Assembly: GCF_047126315.1 (NCBI RefSeq)
Contig: NZ_CP138953.1
Span: forward strand, 4,402,001 to 4,466,000
DNA: 64,000 nucleotides
Direction of reading: 5' to 3'
Source: Shimia sp022448905
GTDB lineage: Bacteria; Pseudomonadota; Alphaproteobacteria; Rhodobacterales; Rhodobacteraceae
A program made the translations under genes and the position numbers. Positions 1 to 7,921 of the stretch are shown one piece after another (the stretch's first letter is position 1; each line of letters opens with the position of its first letter). The notes under the pieces were generated by a model, which worked only from the letters and a program-made list of their open reading frames with translations, did no database searches and was not told where the DNA came from.

Positions 1-465
1 TTCCCCCTGCCCAACCTCAAACCGCAGAAACGCCTGCCAATCCGCCCGGAAAATCACCCACAACGCGCCGACAGCGCCAATACCCAGCGCAACAAACATG
101 CGTTTGGTGGTGATCTGGCGCAGCAACACCCAACCAAAGCCTGCCGACATCAACGGTGTCAGTGTGAAAACGGCAGCCGTGCTCACCGGATGGGCCGTTT
201 TTAGCCCCTCAAACATCAGCACAAAGTAACCGGCAAACAGCCCCCCTAGGATCAAGTACCGCCAGGGCGCCCGCCACGCAGAGGCCGGCAATCCCTTGGT
301 CGCCAACGCCGCCACGCCAATCACCCCGGCCGCGATCAGAAACCGCACCGCATTAAGCGCCGCAGGCTCCACCGCATTGGCGCTCATCGATCCAAGCGAA
401 AACGAGCCGGCCACCAAAGCGGAGAACAGCAACATGGCCAAATGGCCGCGAAGATGGAGGTTCAT
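1..465 (-). CDS. EamA/DMT-family drug/metabolite exporter (C-terminus off window)
   Basis: The gene starts with ATG at 465 and remains open to the left window edge, so 155 residues of a protein that is normally about 290 are visible. The visible part consists of alternating hydrophobic segments, an early Ala/Ser-rich helix, a short loop with NAVRFLIAAG, and a GLKTAHPVSTAAVF stretch. This is the typical first EamA repeat (RF...A near helix 2, then T.P..A....L.P). The family exports amino acids or other small metabolites across the inner membrane; the substrate cannot be read from the sequence. Its start codon overlaps the stop of the upstream LysR gene as ATGA, so the two are translationally coupled and the regulator probably controls the exporter. 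Confidence 0.8.
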   Translation of the reverse strand, partial: MNLHLRGHLAMLLFSALVAGSFSLGSMSANAVEPAALNAVRFLIAAGVIGVAALATKGLPASAWRAPWRYLILGGLFAGYFVLMFEGLKTAHPVSTAAVFTLTPLMSAGFGWVLLRQITTKRMFVALGIGAVGALWVIFRADWQAFLRFEVGQGE

Positions 466-1346
466 CGTGGGGCGGTCCAATCCTGCGCGCGCTCCTTCAG
501 GAACGCCAAGAACGTCTGCACTTTAATGGTGCGGTGCAAATCTACGTGGGTGATCAAGCGCACATTGATGTCCCATTCCGGCTTGGGGGCCATCACCTGC
601 TGCATCGGCTCGGTTGCCTCCACATCCCAAACCGGCAGGAACCCCAGCCCAGCCCCAGACCGAATAGCCGCCGCAATCGCCCGATCCGACGTTGAGCGGA
701 ACACGACGTTTTCCCGCGGCACGTGGGTTTTGAGCCAACGATAAAATGGCGCGCGGCTGTCGGGATTGTCATGCCCCGCAAAGCGGTGGTTCACCAAATC
801 CGCCTCATCTTTGGGCGCACCATGCTGGGCAATATAGCTGTCCGCGCCATAAAGCCCGGCCGGCAACTGCGCCAGTTTTTGCACGACATTGTCTGGCTGC
901 ACCTCACCATCGCCAGCACGAATGGCCACATGCGCCTCACCATATTCCAACCGGAATACGCGATCCCCGGTCAGAAACCGCACCAGCAAACCCGGATGCG
1001 CCGCCTGAAAATCCGCCAGAATCGGCGCCACCAACGGGGCAAACCCGCCAAGCGCCGTCACCACCAGCTCGCCGGAGACATCCGCACCGCGTCCCTTAAT
1101 GCGTCCTTCGAGCTGACCAAACTGATCGTCGGTGGTCTGCGCCACCCGCATCAGGTCTTCACCCGCCTCCGTGGCCGTATAGCCCCGGGCATGACGCTGA
1201 AACAGTTTCACCCCCAGCTGAGCTTCCAACGCATCAATGTGCCGGATCACCGTCGCATGGTGCACGCCCAGCACCTCTGCGGCGCCGCTCACCGTCCCCT
1301 GCCGCGCCACCTGAAACGCTGTGCGCACCTCATCCCAGTTTTTCAT
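462..1346 (-). CDS. LysR-family transcriptional regulator
   Basis: This 294-residue protein has the LysR layout: an N-terminal winged helix-turn-helix (residues about 5-65, with SGAAEVLGVHHATVIRHIDALE and LGVKLFQR) and a C-terminal effector-binding domain of two alpha/beta lobes (about 90-290). The length is normal. It is divergent from the azoreductase gene and overlaps the DMT exporter downstream by 4 bases (ATGA). A 24-bp imperfect inverted repeat lies in the 128-bp divergent gap and is the likely binding site. Inference: it regulates the azoreductase, itself and the exporter, perhaps in response to quinones or electrophiles. The inducer is unknown. Confidence 0.9.
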   Translation of the reverse strand: MKNWDEVRTAFQVARQGTVSGAAEVLGVHHATVIRHIDALEAQLGVKLFQRHARGYTATEAGEDLMRVAQTTDDQFGQLEGRIKGRGADVSGELVVTALGGFAPLVAPILADFQAAHPGLLVRFLTGDRVFRLEYGEAHVAIRAGDGEVQPDNVVQKLAQLPAGLYGADSYIAQHGAPKDEADLVNHRFAGHDNPDSRAPFYRWLKTHVPRENVVFRSTSDRAIAAAIRSGAGLGFLPVWDVEATEPMQQVMAPKPEWDINVRLITHVDLHRTIKVQTFLAFLKERAQDWTAPR

Positions 1347-1399
1347 ATCCCAACCTCAAAAACCATTTTGTGCATTTTCAAACACTACATGCGCATTAG

Positions 1400-1423
1400 T
1401 TGCGATTGTGTGTGAAATTGCAA
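1400..1423. promoter_or_regulatory. Candidate LysR operator between the divergent lysR and azoR genes
   Basis: The arms TTGCGATT (1400-1407) and AATTGCAA (1416-1423) form an inverted repeat with 7 of 8 positions matching across an 8-bp spacer. Size, T-N-A character and position between a LysR gene and its divergent neighbour fit a LysR recognition site. The assignment is inferred from position. Confidence 0.5.
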
Positions 1424-1474
1424 TAGCCCATCTTCCACTCAATCACAGACGCAACCCCTCACGGACACAAAGAC

Positions 1475-2020
1475 ATGACACACACCGTTCTGCACATCGA
1501 CACCTCCGCCCGCTTCACCGACTCCGCCTCCCGCGCTGCCTCCGCCGCACTCGTGACAGAGCAAAACGCCAGCCACGTGATCCGCCGTGATCTCTCCGAA
1601 ACCACGCTGCCATTCCTGGATGAAGGCTTTGCCCAAGCCACCTTCACCCCACCAGAAGCCCGCACCGAGGCTCAGAAGGAAGCGCTCGCAACATCCGACA
1701 CTCTGGTGGCCGAACTGCAAGCCGCCGACACCCTTGTCATCGGCGTCGCCATGTACAACTTCTCCATCCCGGCCAGCCTCAAGGCCTGGATCGACCAGAT
1801 CGCCCGCGCCGGTGTGACCTTCGCCTATACCGAGACCGGCCCCAAAGGCCTGCTGGAGGGCAAAAAGGCGGTTATCACCATCGCCTCCGGCGGCACAGAG
1901 GTGGGCTCCTACATCGACTTTGCCTCGGGCTACCTGCGCTTTGTGCTGGGCTTTGTCGGCATCACCGATGTGACCATCCTCAACAAAGACGGCGCCGAAG
2001 TGGCCGCGAAGGCCGCCTAA
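1475..2020 (+). CDS. azoR: FMN-dependent NADH-azoreductase
   Basis: This 181-residue flavodoxin-fold protein begins with the FMN-phosphate loop region (HIDTSAR) and carries the AzoR signature MYNFSIPASLKAWIDQ followed by RAGVTFAYTETGPKGLL. Enzymes of this family use NADH to reduce quinones to hydroquinones and azo bonds to amines in the cytoplasm, and protect against electrophilic quinones. E. coli AzoR is about 200 residues, so this is a compact member with no domain missing. It is divergent from a LysR regulator, the usual arrangement for azoR-type genes. The ATG is preceded by a modest purine-rich stretch. A bipartite hairpin element follows the stop. Confidence 0.9.
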   Translation: MTHTVLHIDTSARFTDSASRAASAALVTEQNASHVIRRDLSETTLPFLDEGFAQATFTPPEARTEAQKEALATSDTLVAELQAADTLVIGVAMYNFSIPASLKAWIDQIARAGVTFAYTETGPKGLLEGKKAVITIASGGTEVGSYIDFASGYLRFVLGFVGITDVTILNKDGAEVAAKAA

Positions 2021-2021
2021 G

Positions 2022-2085
2022 CTTCTTCTTGCCAAAAATATCCTGGGGGAGTCACATCCACGATGTGACGGGGGCAACGCCCCCT
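2022..2085 (+). repeat. Bipartite intergenic hairpin element, copy A
   Basis: A CTTCTTCTTGCC lead is followed by AAAATATCCTGGGGG, then the hairpin GTCACAT/ATGTGAC (2051-2069), then the hairpin GGGGGC/GCCCCC (2070-2084). The same order and near-identical sequence occur inverted at 28426-28477, and a diverged form lies at 51268-51320. It sits between the convergent azoR and prolyl-tRNA deacylase genes, where it could terminate transcription. The three copies in intergenic positions mark it as a dispersed REP-like element. Confidence 0.75.
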
Positions 2086-2620
2086 ACCCCAGCTCCAGCA
2101 TCTCAGGCGCCACGCCAAGGCGCTCAAAAAACACCCAAAGATCGCTGACATCCATCGCCACCGTGCGATCATTCACCAGCGGATGCATGTAAATCTTGTC
2201 GGCCTCTTTCACGGCTGCATCAATAAAGAACCGCACGCCCGCCTCGGCCCCATTGATCATCGCCAAAGGCGTCACCGCACCGGGCCGCACGCCTAGGTTC
2301 TGCAACAACCGATCAGCCGACCCAAACGACAATCCGCCCACGCCCAACTGTTTGCCCAAGGCCTTCAGATCGATCTCCCGATCCTGCTCCAGCGTCACCA
2401 GATAATTGCGCTTCTTCTTGTCCCGCAGATACAGGTTCTTGACGCGAAACGCCGCCTCGCCGGGCACCTCCATCGCCGCCTCAACCGCCTTGGCATCCTC
2501 CACCGTGCGCAGCGGCACATGTTCATGCAGCACGTACCCCAGCCCCCAGTCTTTCAGCTGCGCCAAAAGCGCATCCGAACTCACCGGCAACGTGTCCTGA
2601 AACTCAGATGATGCGTCCAT
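2084..2620 (-). CDS. Prolyl-tRNA deacylase of the YbaK/ProX (PrdX, ProXp-ala) family
   Basis: This 178-residue free-standing editing domain has the YbaK/EbsC fold. It contains the family Lys in a FRVKNLYLRDKKKRNYLVTL motif (about residues 57-78), followed by LKALGKQLGVGGLSFGSADRLLQNLGVRPGAVTPLAM, the characteristic G.L.FA...L...LG..PG.V.P segment. Members hydrolyse mischarged Ala-tRNA(Pro) in trans, because many alphaproteobacterial ProRS enzymes lack the inserted editing domain. The length matches the family. The stop codon lies inside the hairpin element shared with azoR. I am confident of the family and less so of the exact substrate (Ala versus Cys). Confidence 0.88.
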   Translation of the reverse strand: MDASSEFQDTLPVSSDALLAQLKDWGLGYVLHEHVPLRTVEDAKAVEAAMEVPGEAAFRVKNLYLRDKKKRNYLVTLEQDREIDLKALGKQLGVGGLSFGSADRLLQNLGVRPGAVTPLAMINGAEAGVRFFIDAAVKEADKIYMHPLVNDRTVAMDVSDLWVFFERLGVAPEMLELG

Positions 2621-2739
2621 TGGTTTTGCTGCCTTTGTTGTACCTGCCTAGCTTGATCGATCACGCATTCCATTTCTTTGCAACCCGGTGCCCACTAAAC
2701 CCTTGAATTTTTCGCAACCTCAATGCGAACACTACACCT

Positions 2740-3240
2740 ATGAGAGTGACCCATAATTCCTCTGAAGGTTTGAGCTTTGAAGCTGGCCCGTCCTGGAGCG
2801 CCCTTCCAGTTTGCGGCTTTTGGTTCGCGATGGTCTGGCTATTTGACAAAAGCCTCTTCGACGAACGGTCTCTTACTTTCTACTGTTTTGCTTTCGCTTT
2901 TTCAGCAGTAGGTGTGCACGGTATCTATGGCGCTCTGCAACACAAGACACTGTCTCTAAACCCAAGTCCCGGCAAAGTTACCCTGCGGAGGAGAACGCTG
3001 CTTGGCGTACGAGAAGAAGAATACCCTTTAGCGGACCTTAAGGCTGCGAAGTTTTCAAGAAAGGAAACTGAGGACGGTAGGCGATTTCTTCTTCATTTGT
3101 GTTTTTACAACCAATCTCCTGCCTACCTTCGTCTTGCGCTCAGTGGCGCAGAAGAAAAACTGCACGAAGAGATCACCACAACCATCAACACCTGGCTCGC
3201 AAACCACGTGCCTGTTGACTCTCCACCCCCACAGGCGTAA
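2740..3240 (+). CDS. Hypothetical membrane protein with a PH-like C-terminal half
   Basis: I do not recognise a named family. The 166 residues show a hydrophilic start, two predicted membrane segments (about 22-36 and 46-64), then a soluble region. That region reads like a small beta-rich PH-type domain (LSLNPSPGKVTLRRRTLLGVREEEYPLADL, about 70-100), followed by a basic/acidic stretch and an amphipathic C-terminal helix. Two membrane helices followed by such a domain recall bacterial PH-domain membrane proteins. Base use is more AT-rich than in neighbouring genes (many TTT, CTT, TCT codons), which suggests recent gain or weak expression. It stands alone upstream of ffh; the ATG at 2740 has no strong ribosome binding site. 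Confidence 0.6.
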   Translation: MRVTHNSSEGLSFEAGPSWSALPVCGFWFAMVWLFDKSLFDERSLTFYCFAFAFSAVGVHGIYGALQHKTLSLNPSPGKVTLRRRTLLGVREEEYPLADLKAAKFSRKETEDGRRFLLHLCFYNQSPAYLRLALSGAEEKLHEEITTTINTWLANHVPVDSPPPQA

Positions 3241-3402
3241 ACGCGCAGCACTTCCGGGAGTCCGTCAAACTTCCGGTCCCTTGGCCTATGTGCCGGGATC
3301 GCCCCCCCGTCAGCGAGTTTCGCCCACGGGGGACATTGGCGTTTGGGCGGCTCATCCCTATGTTTGGGCCAGATTTGAAACGGTGATAAGGAGCCGGTAG
3401 CG

Positions 3403-4935
3403 ATGTTTGAAAATCTAAGCGAACGCCTCTCTGGTGTCTTTGACCGCCTGACCAAACAAGGTGCGCTGTCGGAGGACGACGTAAAAACCGCCCTGCGCGA
3501 GGTGCGCGTTGCCCTTCTGGAAGCTGACGTCTCGCTGCCCGTCGCCCGCGACTTTGTCAAAGCCGTACAGGAAAAAGCCACCGGTCAGGCTGTCACCAAA
3601 TCCGTGACCCCGGGCCAGCAGGTTGTGAAAATCGTCCACGACGCGCTGAAAGACGTGCTCGCAGGGGACGAAAACGCCGAACCCGGCACGCTCAAAATCG
3701 ACAGCCCGCCCGCGCCGATCCTGATGGTGGGTCTGCAGGGCTCTGGTAAGACCACCACCACCGGTAAGCTTGCCAAGCGCCTGACCGAGAAAGACGGCAA
3801 GCGCGTGCTGATGGCCTCGCTCGACATCTACCGCCCGGCCGCGATGCAGCAGTTGCAGGTGCTGGGCACCCAGATCGGCGTCGACACCCTGCCAATTGTG
3901 CCGGGTGAGTCCGCCGTACAGATCGCCAAACGCGCCAAGCAACAGGCGACCCTGGGCGGCTATGACGTCTACATGCTCGACACCGCCGGTCGTTTGCAGA
4001 TCGACGAAGTCCTGATGAAAGAGGTCGAGGACGTGCGCGACGTGGTCAATCCACGCGAAACGCTTCTCGTGGTTGACGGCCTCACCGGTCAAGTCGCTGT
4101 GGAAGTGGCCGAAGAGTTTGACGGCAAAATCGGCATCTCCGGCGTGGTCCTGACCCGTATGGACGGTGACGGCCGTGGCGGTGCCGCGCTCTCGATGCGC
4201 GCCGTGACCGGCAAGCCCATCAAATACGTCGGCCTCGGCGAAAAGATGGACGCGCTCGAAACCTTCGAGGCCGACCGGATCGCAGGCCGTATCCTGGGCA
4301 TGGGCGACATCGTTGCTCTGGTTGAGAAAGCTCAGGAAACCATCGAGGCCGAGCAAGCCGAGAAGATGATGAAGCGCTTCCAAAAAGGCCGCTTCAACAT
4401 GAACGACATGAAAATGCAGCTCGAGCAGATGCAGAAAATGGGTGGCATGGAAGGCATGATGGGCATGCTGCCTGGCATGGCCAAAATGGCCAAAGGCGTT
4501 CAGGACGCTGGCTTTGACGACAAGATGATCTTGCGTCAGATCGCCATGATCCAGTCCATGACCAAAAAGGAACGCGCCAACCCGCAACTCCTGCAAGCCT
4601 CCCGCAAAAAGCGGATCGCCAAAGGCTCCGGCATGGAGGTCTCCGACCTCAACAAACTTCTGAAAATGCAGCGCCAGATGGCCGACATGATGAAGAAGAT
4701 GGGCAAAATGGGCAAAGGCGGCATGCTGAAACAGGCCATGAAAGGCATGGTTGGCAAAGGCGGCGCGGACATGGCCAACATGGACCCGACCCAAATGGAC
4801 CCAAAACAGCTTGAAGCCGCAGCCAAAGCGCTTGGCGGCAAAGGCGGCCTGCCCGGTGGACTTGGCGGCCTCGGTGGCATGGGTGGCGGCATGGGCTTGC
4901 CGTCCGGCCTCTCCGGATTCGGGAAAAAGAAATAA
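3403..4935 (+). CDS. ffh: Signal recognition particle protein Ffh (SRP54)
   Basis: This 510-residue GTPase pairs with 4.5S RNA and FtsY to target nascent membrane proteins to the translocon. Visible parts are the N domain helices (1-85), the G domain with P-loop GLQGSGKTTTTGKLA (about 108-122), SLDIYRPAA, DTAGR (about 194) and TRMDGDGRGG (about 252). They are followed by the Met-rich M domain (about 320-450) that binds signal sequences and SRP RNA. A Gly/Met-rich tail ends in KKK. A GGAG site at 3391 precedes the ATG. The next gene starts inside its stop codon (TAATG), so ffh heads a long colinear run down to rpmE. No SRP RNA gene was found nearby. Confidence 0.98.
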   Translation: MFENLSERLSGVFDRLTKQGALSEDDVKTALREVRVALLEADVSLPVARDFVKAVQEKATGQAVTKSVTPGQQVVKIVHDALKDVLAGDENAEPGTLKIDSPPAPILMVGLQGSGKTTTTGKLAKRLTEKDGKRVLMASLDIYRPAAMQQLQVLGTQIGVDTLPIVPGESAVQIAKRAKQQATLGGYDVYMLDTAGRLQIDEVLMKEVEDVRDVVNPRETLLVVDGLTGQVAVEVAEEFDGKIGISGVVLTRMDGDGRGGAALSMRAVTGKPIKYVGLGEKMDALETFEADRIAGRILGMGDIVALVEKAQETIEAEQAEKMMKRFQKGRFNMNDMKMQLEQMQKMGGMEGMMGMLPGMAKMAKGVQDAGFDDKMILRQIAMIQSMTKKERANPQLLQASRKKRIAKGSGMEVSDLNKLLKMQRQMADMMKKMGKMGKGGMLKQAMKGMVGKGGADMANMDPTQMDPKQLEAAAKALGGKGGLPGGLGGLGGMGGGMGLPSGLSGFGKKK

Positions 4936-5270
4936 TGATCACCTGCACCCTCACATATGAGATCGACCCAAATCAGGTCGCGGCCTTTGAGGCCTACGCC
5001 AAGGTGTGGATTGGTCTGGTCAACCGGATGGGCGGCACCCATCACGGCTATTGGCTGCCATCTGAGGGGGCCAATGACGTGGCCTATGCGATGTTCTCTT
5101 ACCCATCTCTGGCGGCCTATGAAGCGTATCGTGCGGCGTCGATGCAAGATGAAGAGTGCCAAAAAGCCTTTGCTTTTGCACAGAAAACCGGCTGCATCCG
5201 CCGCTACGACCGCACCTTCACACGGCCGGTGCTCGACGCCGCACCCGTCGAGGCATTGGACGCGTTCTGA
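4935..5270 (+). CDS. NIPSNAP/Dabb-type ferredoxin-fold protein
   Basis: The protein has 111 residues and the NIPSNAP pattern: a starting beta strand (ITCTLTYEIDP), a long first helix (NQVAAFEAYAKVWIGLVNRMGG), then HHGYWLPSEGANDVAYAMFSYPSLAAYEAYRAA. This is the common layout of a small alpha+beta barrel domain. The biochemical role of NIPSNAP proteins in bacteria is not established. Start and stop overlap both neighbours by one base (TAATG with ffh, TGATG with the next gene), so it is co-translated with ffh and the acetyltransferases. Confidence 0.8.
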   Translation: MITCTLTYEIDPNQVAAFEAYAKVWIGLVNRMGGTHHGYWLPSEGANDVAYAMFSYPSLAAYEAYRAASMQDEECQKAFAFAQKTGCIRRYDRTFTRPVLDAAPVEALDAF

Positions 5271-5857
5271 TGGCCCTGCACACCACATATCCCTGGGAGG
5301 CTCCTGCCACCGGACCTGCCGCCGCACAGGCGACGCAGATGGAAATGTGTGTGCCCACACTTGAGACGCCACGACTGTCGTTGCGCCCGATGCGCCTGTC
5401 GGATTTCTCCACCTTCCACGCCATTCTTTCCAGCGAACGTGCGGTCTTTATGGACGGCCCGATTGACCGAGAAGAAGCCTGGGCCGAGTTCACCCAATGT
5501 GTGAGCGGCTGGATGCTGCGCGGTGTTGGCTACTTCGCCATCGTGAAAGGCGACACCGGTGCCATTCTGGGCTTTGTGGGTCTGGGCATGGAGTTTGGCG
5601 ACCAGGAGCATGAACTGGGCTACTTTCTCACCGAAGACGCCGAAGGCTTTGGCTACGCGACAGAGGCCGCCGAGGCCGTGCGCGATTTTGGTTTGGGCCA
5701 GATGGAACTGCCATCCTTGGTCAGCTACATCGACCTGCCCAACACGCAATCTGCCGCCGTCGCCGAACGCCTCGGTGCCAAACGCGATGCGAATGCCGAA
5801 GCCATGTTTGACGAGCCGGTTCAGGTCTGGCGTCACCAGCTGGAGGCCTACGCATGA
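5270..5857 (+). CDS. GNAT acetyltransferase, RimJ/RimL type (1 of 4 in tandem)
   Basis: This 195-residue protein opens with an extra segment of about 25 residues, then the RimJ/RimL-like start LETPRLSLRPMRLSDF. The acetyl-CoA binding region is represented by ELGYFLTEDAEGFGYATEAAEAV (the Q/R-x-x-G-x-G/A motif as EGFGYA), and the C-terminal IDLPNTQSAAVAERLGA is the usual PNN.aS..v.ekLGF motif. Family members acetylate alpha-amino groups of ribosomal proteins or small amines. The ATG at 5270 is chosen because it overlaps the preceding stop (TGATG) like the other junctions; an upstream in-frame start at 5156 would lie inside the NIPSNAP gene. It is the most diverged of the four paralogues. Confidence 0.88.
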   Translation: MALHTTYPWEAPATGPAAAQATQMEMCVPTLETPRLSLRPMRLSDFSTFHAILSSERAVFMDGPIDREEAWAEFTQCVSGWMLRGVGYFAIVKGDTGAILGFVGLGMEFGDQEHELGYFLTEDAEGFGYATEAAEAVRDFGLGQMELPSLVSYIDLPNTQSAAVAERLGAKRDANAEAMFDEPVQVWRHQLEAYA

Positions 5858-6405
5858 TGCGCTATGAGATCCCCCAGCTTGAAACCGAGCGCCTGATCCT
5901 GCGCGAGCACCGTGAAGACGACATCGCCGCCGAGATCGCCTTTTACGCCACCGATGCCTCTCAATTTGTGGGCGGCCCCAAATCCCCGGAAGACACCTGG
6001 CGCTACATCTCCATGATGATGGGGCATTGGGCGTTGCGCGGGTTTGGCTTTTGGGCGTTGGAAGACAAAGACACAGGCACCTACCAAGGCCGTGTTGGCC
6101 TGTGGTATCCACATGGCTGGCGTGAACGCGAAATCGGCTGGATTCTGATGCCATCCGCCACTGGCAAAGGCTATGCGACTGAGGCGGCACAAGCCGCACG
6201 GGCTCACGCCTATGACGTTTTGGGCTGGGAGACGGCCATCTCTCAAATCGCGGTAACAAACCACGCCTCCAAAGCAGTGGCCAAACGTTTGGGCGCGGTG
6301 ATGGAAGAGACCTATGACGCTGGCGACGCTTATGGCGAAATAGAGGTCTGGCGTCATCCAGCCCCTGCCGACCTGGTCAATGGCGGTATGGAGGCCTACG
6401 CATGA
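5854..6405 (+). CDS. GNAT acetyltransferase, RimJ/RimL type (2 of 4 in tandem)
   Basis: The protein is 183 residues, starting IPQLETERLILREHREDDI. It shares with its neighbours a distinctive block FVGGPKSPEDTW...GHWALRGFGFWALEDKDTG, then EIGWILMPSATGKGYATEAAQAARAHA (acetyl-CoA binding, GKGYA) and VTNHASKAVAKRLGA. The GHW.LRG(F/Y)G.W block is also found in genes 3 and 4, which points to tandem duplication rather than chance clustering. It overlaps the previous gene by 4 bases (ATGA) and the next by 4 bases. The substrate is unknown; N-terminal or small-molecule acetylation is the family expectation. Confidence 0.9.
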   Translation: MMRYEIPQLETERLILREHREDDIAAEIAFYATDASQFVGGPKSPEDTWRYISMMMGHWALRGFGFWALEDKDTGTYQGRVGLWYPHGWREREIGWILMPSATGKGYATEAAQAARAHAYDVLGWETAISQIAVTNHASKAVAKRLGAVMEETYDAGDAYGEIEVWRHPAPADLVNGGMEAYA

Positions 6406-6923
6406 GCCTCGCCCTGAACATCCCCGTGATCGAAACTGAGCGCCTGCGCCTGCGCAGCCACCGCGAAGACGACCTTGATGTGATCGCGGATTTCTTTGCC
6501 GATGACCGCAGCGCTTTTGTTGGCGGCCCCAAAGACCGCGCCGAAAGCTGGCGTGTGATTTCTGGCGCTCTGGGTCATTGGGCCCTGCGCGGCTACGGCA
6601 TGTGGTTGGTGGCTGACAAAGCAACCGACGCGCCGATTGGCGGCGTTGGCTTCCTCAACCCGGAAGGTTGGGACGAAGCGGAACTTGGCTGGCACGTCTT
6701 CAACGGCCACGAAGGCAAAGGCTACGCTTACGAGGCGGCCGCCGCAGCCAAATCTTATGGTGCCGAACATTTCGGCATCCCCGCCCCGATCAGCTACATC
6801 GCACCAGCGAACACCCGCTCCGTTGCCTTGGCCACACGCCTTGGCGCCACTTACGAGCGTGACGGCGAAGTTCTTGGAAACGCGTGCCACATCTACCGCC
6901 ACAGCAAAGCGGAGGCCGCCTGA
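6402..6923 (+). CDS. GNAT acetyltransferase, RimJ/RimL type (3 of 4 in tandem)
   Basis: The protein is 173 residues. The start IPVIETERLRLRSHREDDLDVI, the block FVGGPKDRAESW...GHWALRGYGMWLVADKATD, the cofactor site ELGWHVFNGHEGKGYAYEAA and the C-terminal IAPANTRSVALATRLGA run parallel to gene 2 along the whole length. It is therefore a full-length paralogue with normal family size. Four-base overlap with gene 2 and one-base overlap (TGATG) with gene 4 keep all four in a single translationally coupled unit. Confidence 0.9.
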   Translation: MSLALNIPVIETERLRLRSHREDDLDVIADFFADDRSAFVGGPKDRAESWRVISGALGHWALRGYGMWLVADKATDAPIGGVGFLNPEGWDEAELGWHVFNGHEGKGYAYEAAAAAKSYGAEHFGIPAPISYIAPANTRSVALATRLGATYERDGEVLGNACHIYRHSKAEAA

Positions 6924-7528
6924 TGCCCACCAAAACCATTCCAATCCTTGAAACCAAACGTCTGGTCCTGCGCGGGCCGGAACCTGAGGATTACCCAAAC
7001 TTCAAGGCCACCTTCGCCTCCTACCGCTCCCGCTTCATGGGCGGTCCGCTGAATGCCTATGAGACCTGGATGCTTTATGCGGCCGAAATCGGCCACTGGA
7101 ACATCCGCGGCTACGGCATGTGGATGATCCACGACAAAGAGACCGACGAAACGCTCGGCATGGCCGGTGGCTGGTTCCCCGCCAAATGGCCGGAGCGTGA
7201 AATCGCCTGGATCATCTGGCCCGACAAAGCTGGCCACGGCTACGCGCTGGAAGCCACCCATGCGGTGCGCCGCTATTTCTACAACGAGCTCGGCTGGGAC
7301 GGGGCTGTGTCCTACATCGACCCGAAAAACCTCGACTCGATCCGCCTGGCCGAGCGCCTCGGCGCCGTGAAAGACAAATCCGCACCATCGGTGGACGGGC
7401 ATGACGTGGTCTATCGCCACCCTGCACCCGACGCGCTGGCCTCCTCTCAGATTGGCGACGCCATCGAGATGGAAATCAGCCACTACGCCGACCCGATGTT
7501 CAAACCGAAAGGCTACGCTCTTGACTGA
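6923..7528 (+). CDS. GNAT acetyltransferase, RimJ/RimL type (4 of 4 in tandem)
   Basis: The protein is 201 residues and has the same architecture as genes 2 and 3: IPILETKRLVLRGPEPEDY, FMGGPLNAYETW...GHWNIRGYGMWMIHDKETD, EIAWIIWPDKAGHGYALEATHAV (GHGYA in place of GKGYA) and IDPKNLDSIRLAERLGA. It has an extra tail of about 25 residues after the fold. The ATG at 6923 is preferred over one at 6884 because it overlaps the preceding stop exactly as at the other junctions. The TTG start of the chorismate mutase lies 8 bases inside its 3-prime end. Confidence 0.9.
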   Translation: MPTKTIPILETKRLVLRGPEPEDYPNFKATFASYRSRFMGGPLNAYETWMLYAAEIGHWNIRGYGMWMIHDKETDETLGMAGGWFPAKWPEREIAWIIWPDKAGHGYALEATHAVRRYFYNELGWDGAVSYIDPKNLDSIRLAERLGAVKDKSAPSVDGHDVVYRHPAPDALASSQIGDAIEMEISHYADPMFKPKGYALD

Positions 7529-7817
7529 CGACACCCAACGCGCCGCCGACTTGTTGAAGGGCTACCGCGACAGCATCGACCGCCTCGACGCGATCCTCGT
7601 CTACACCTTGGGCGAGCGGTTCAAAGCCACGCAGGCTGTTGGCAAGCTCAAAGCCGAACACGACCTTCCCCCGTCCGATCCGGATCGCGAAGCGAAACAG
7701 ATCGCACGTCTTGAAGATCTTGCGAAGAAGGCCGATCTGGACCCTGAATTCGCCAAGAATTTCCTGAATTTCATCATTGCTGAGGTCATTCAGCACCACA
7801 AGAAACATCAGGAATAA
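7521..7817 (+). CDS. Chorismate mutase, AroQ type (monofunctional)
   Basis: This 98-residue all-helical protein has the AroQ-alpha pattern: a first helix YRDSIDRLDAILVYTLGERFKATQAVGKLKA, with the catalytic Arg and Lys positions (R in the first helix, GKLKA), then DREAKQIARLEDLAKKADLDPEFAKNFLNFIIAEVIQHHKK. It converts chorismate to prephenate, the branch point towards Phe and Tyr. No ATG fits: the frame is open from 7401, but conservation begins at the TTG at 7521, which is preceded by GAAAGG and overlaps the GNAT stop. It is co-transcribed with the acetyltransferases and probably rpsP. Confidence 0.87.
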   Translation: MTDDTQRAADLLKGYRDSIDRLDAILVYTLGERFKATQAVGKLKAEHDLPPSDPDREAKQIARLEDLAKKADLDPEFAKNFLNFIIAEVIQHHKKHQE

Positions 7818-7921
7818 CAAACCGTTGAGCAGGGCTGCCCCTGTTCTTCGACACCAACCCGCACCGCACTGGTGCAACACTCACGCACCCCGGTGCACAC
7901 GCCATATTAGGAGATAACACC

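Noticed and set aside
3241..3402. Possible SRP RNA gene next to ffh
   Set aside because: The conserved GGAAGNAGCC-type tetraloop region of 4.5S RNA is absent here; only spacer DNA is visible.
3415..4794. 459-residue open frame on the minus strand opposite ffh
   Set aside because: It is fully antisense to the well-supported ffh gene, is dominated by His, Phe and Leu as expected for a GC-rich mirror frame, and has no motif.
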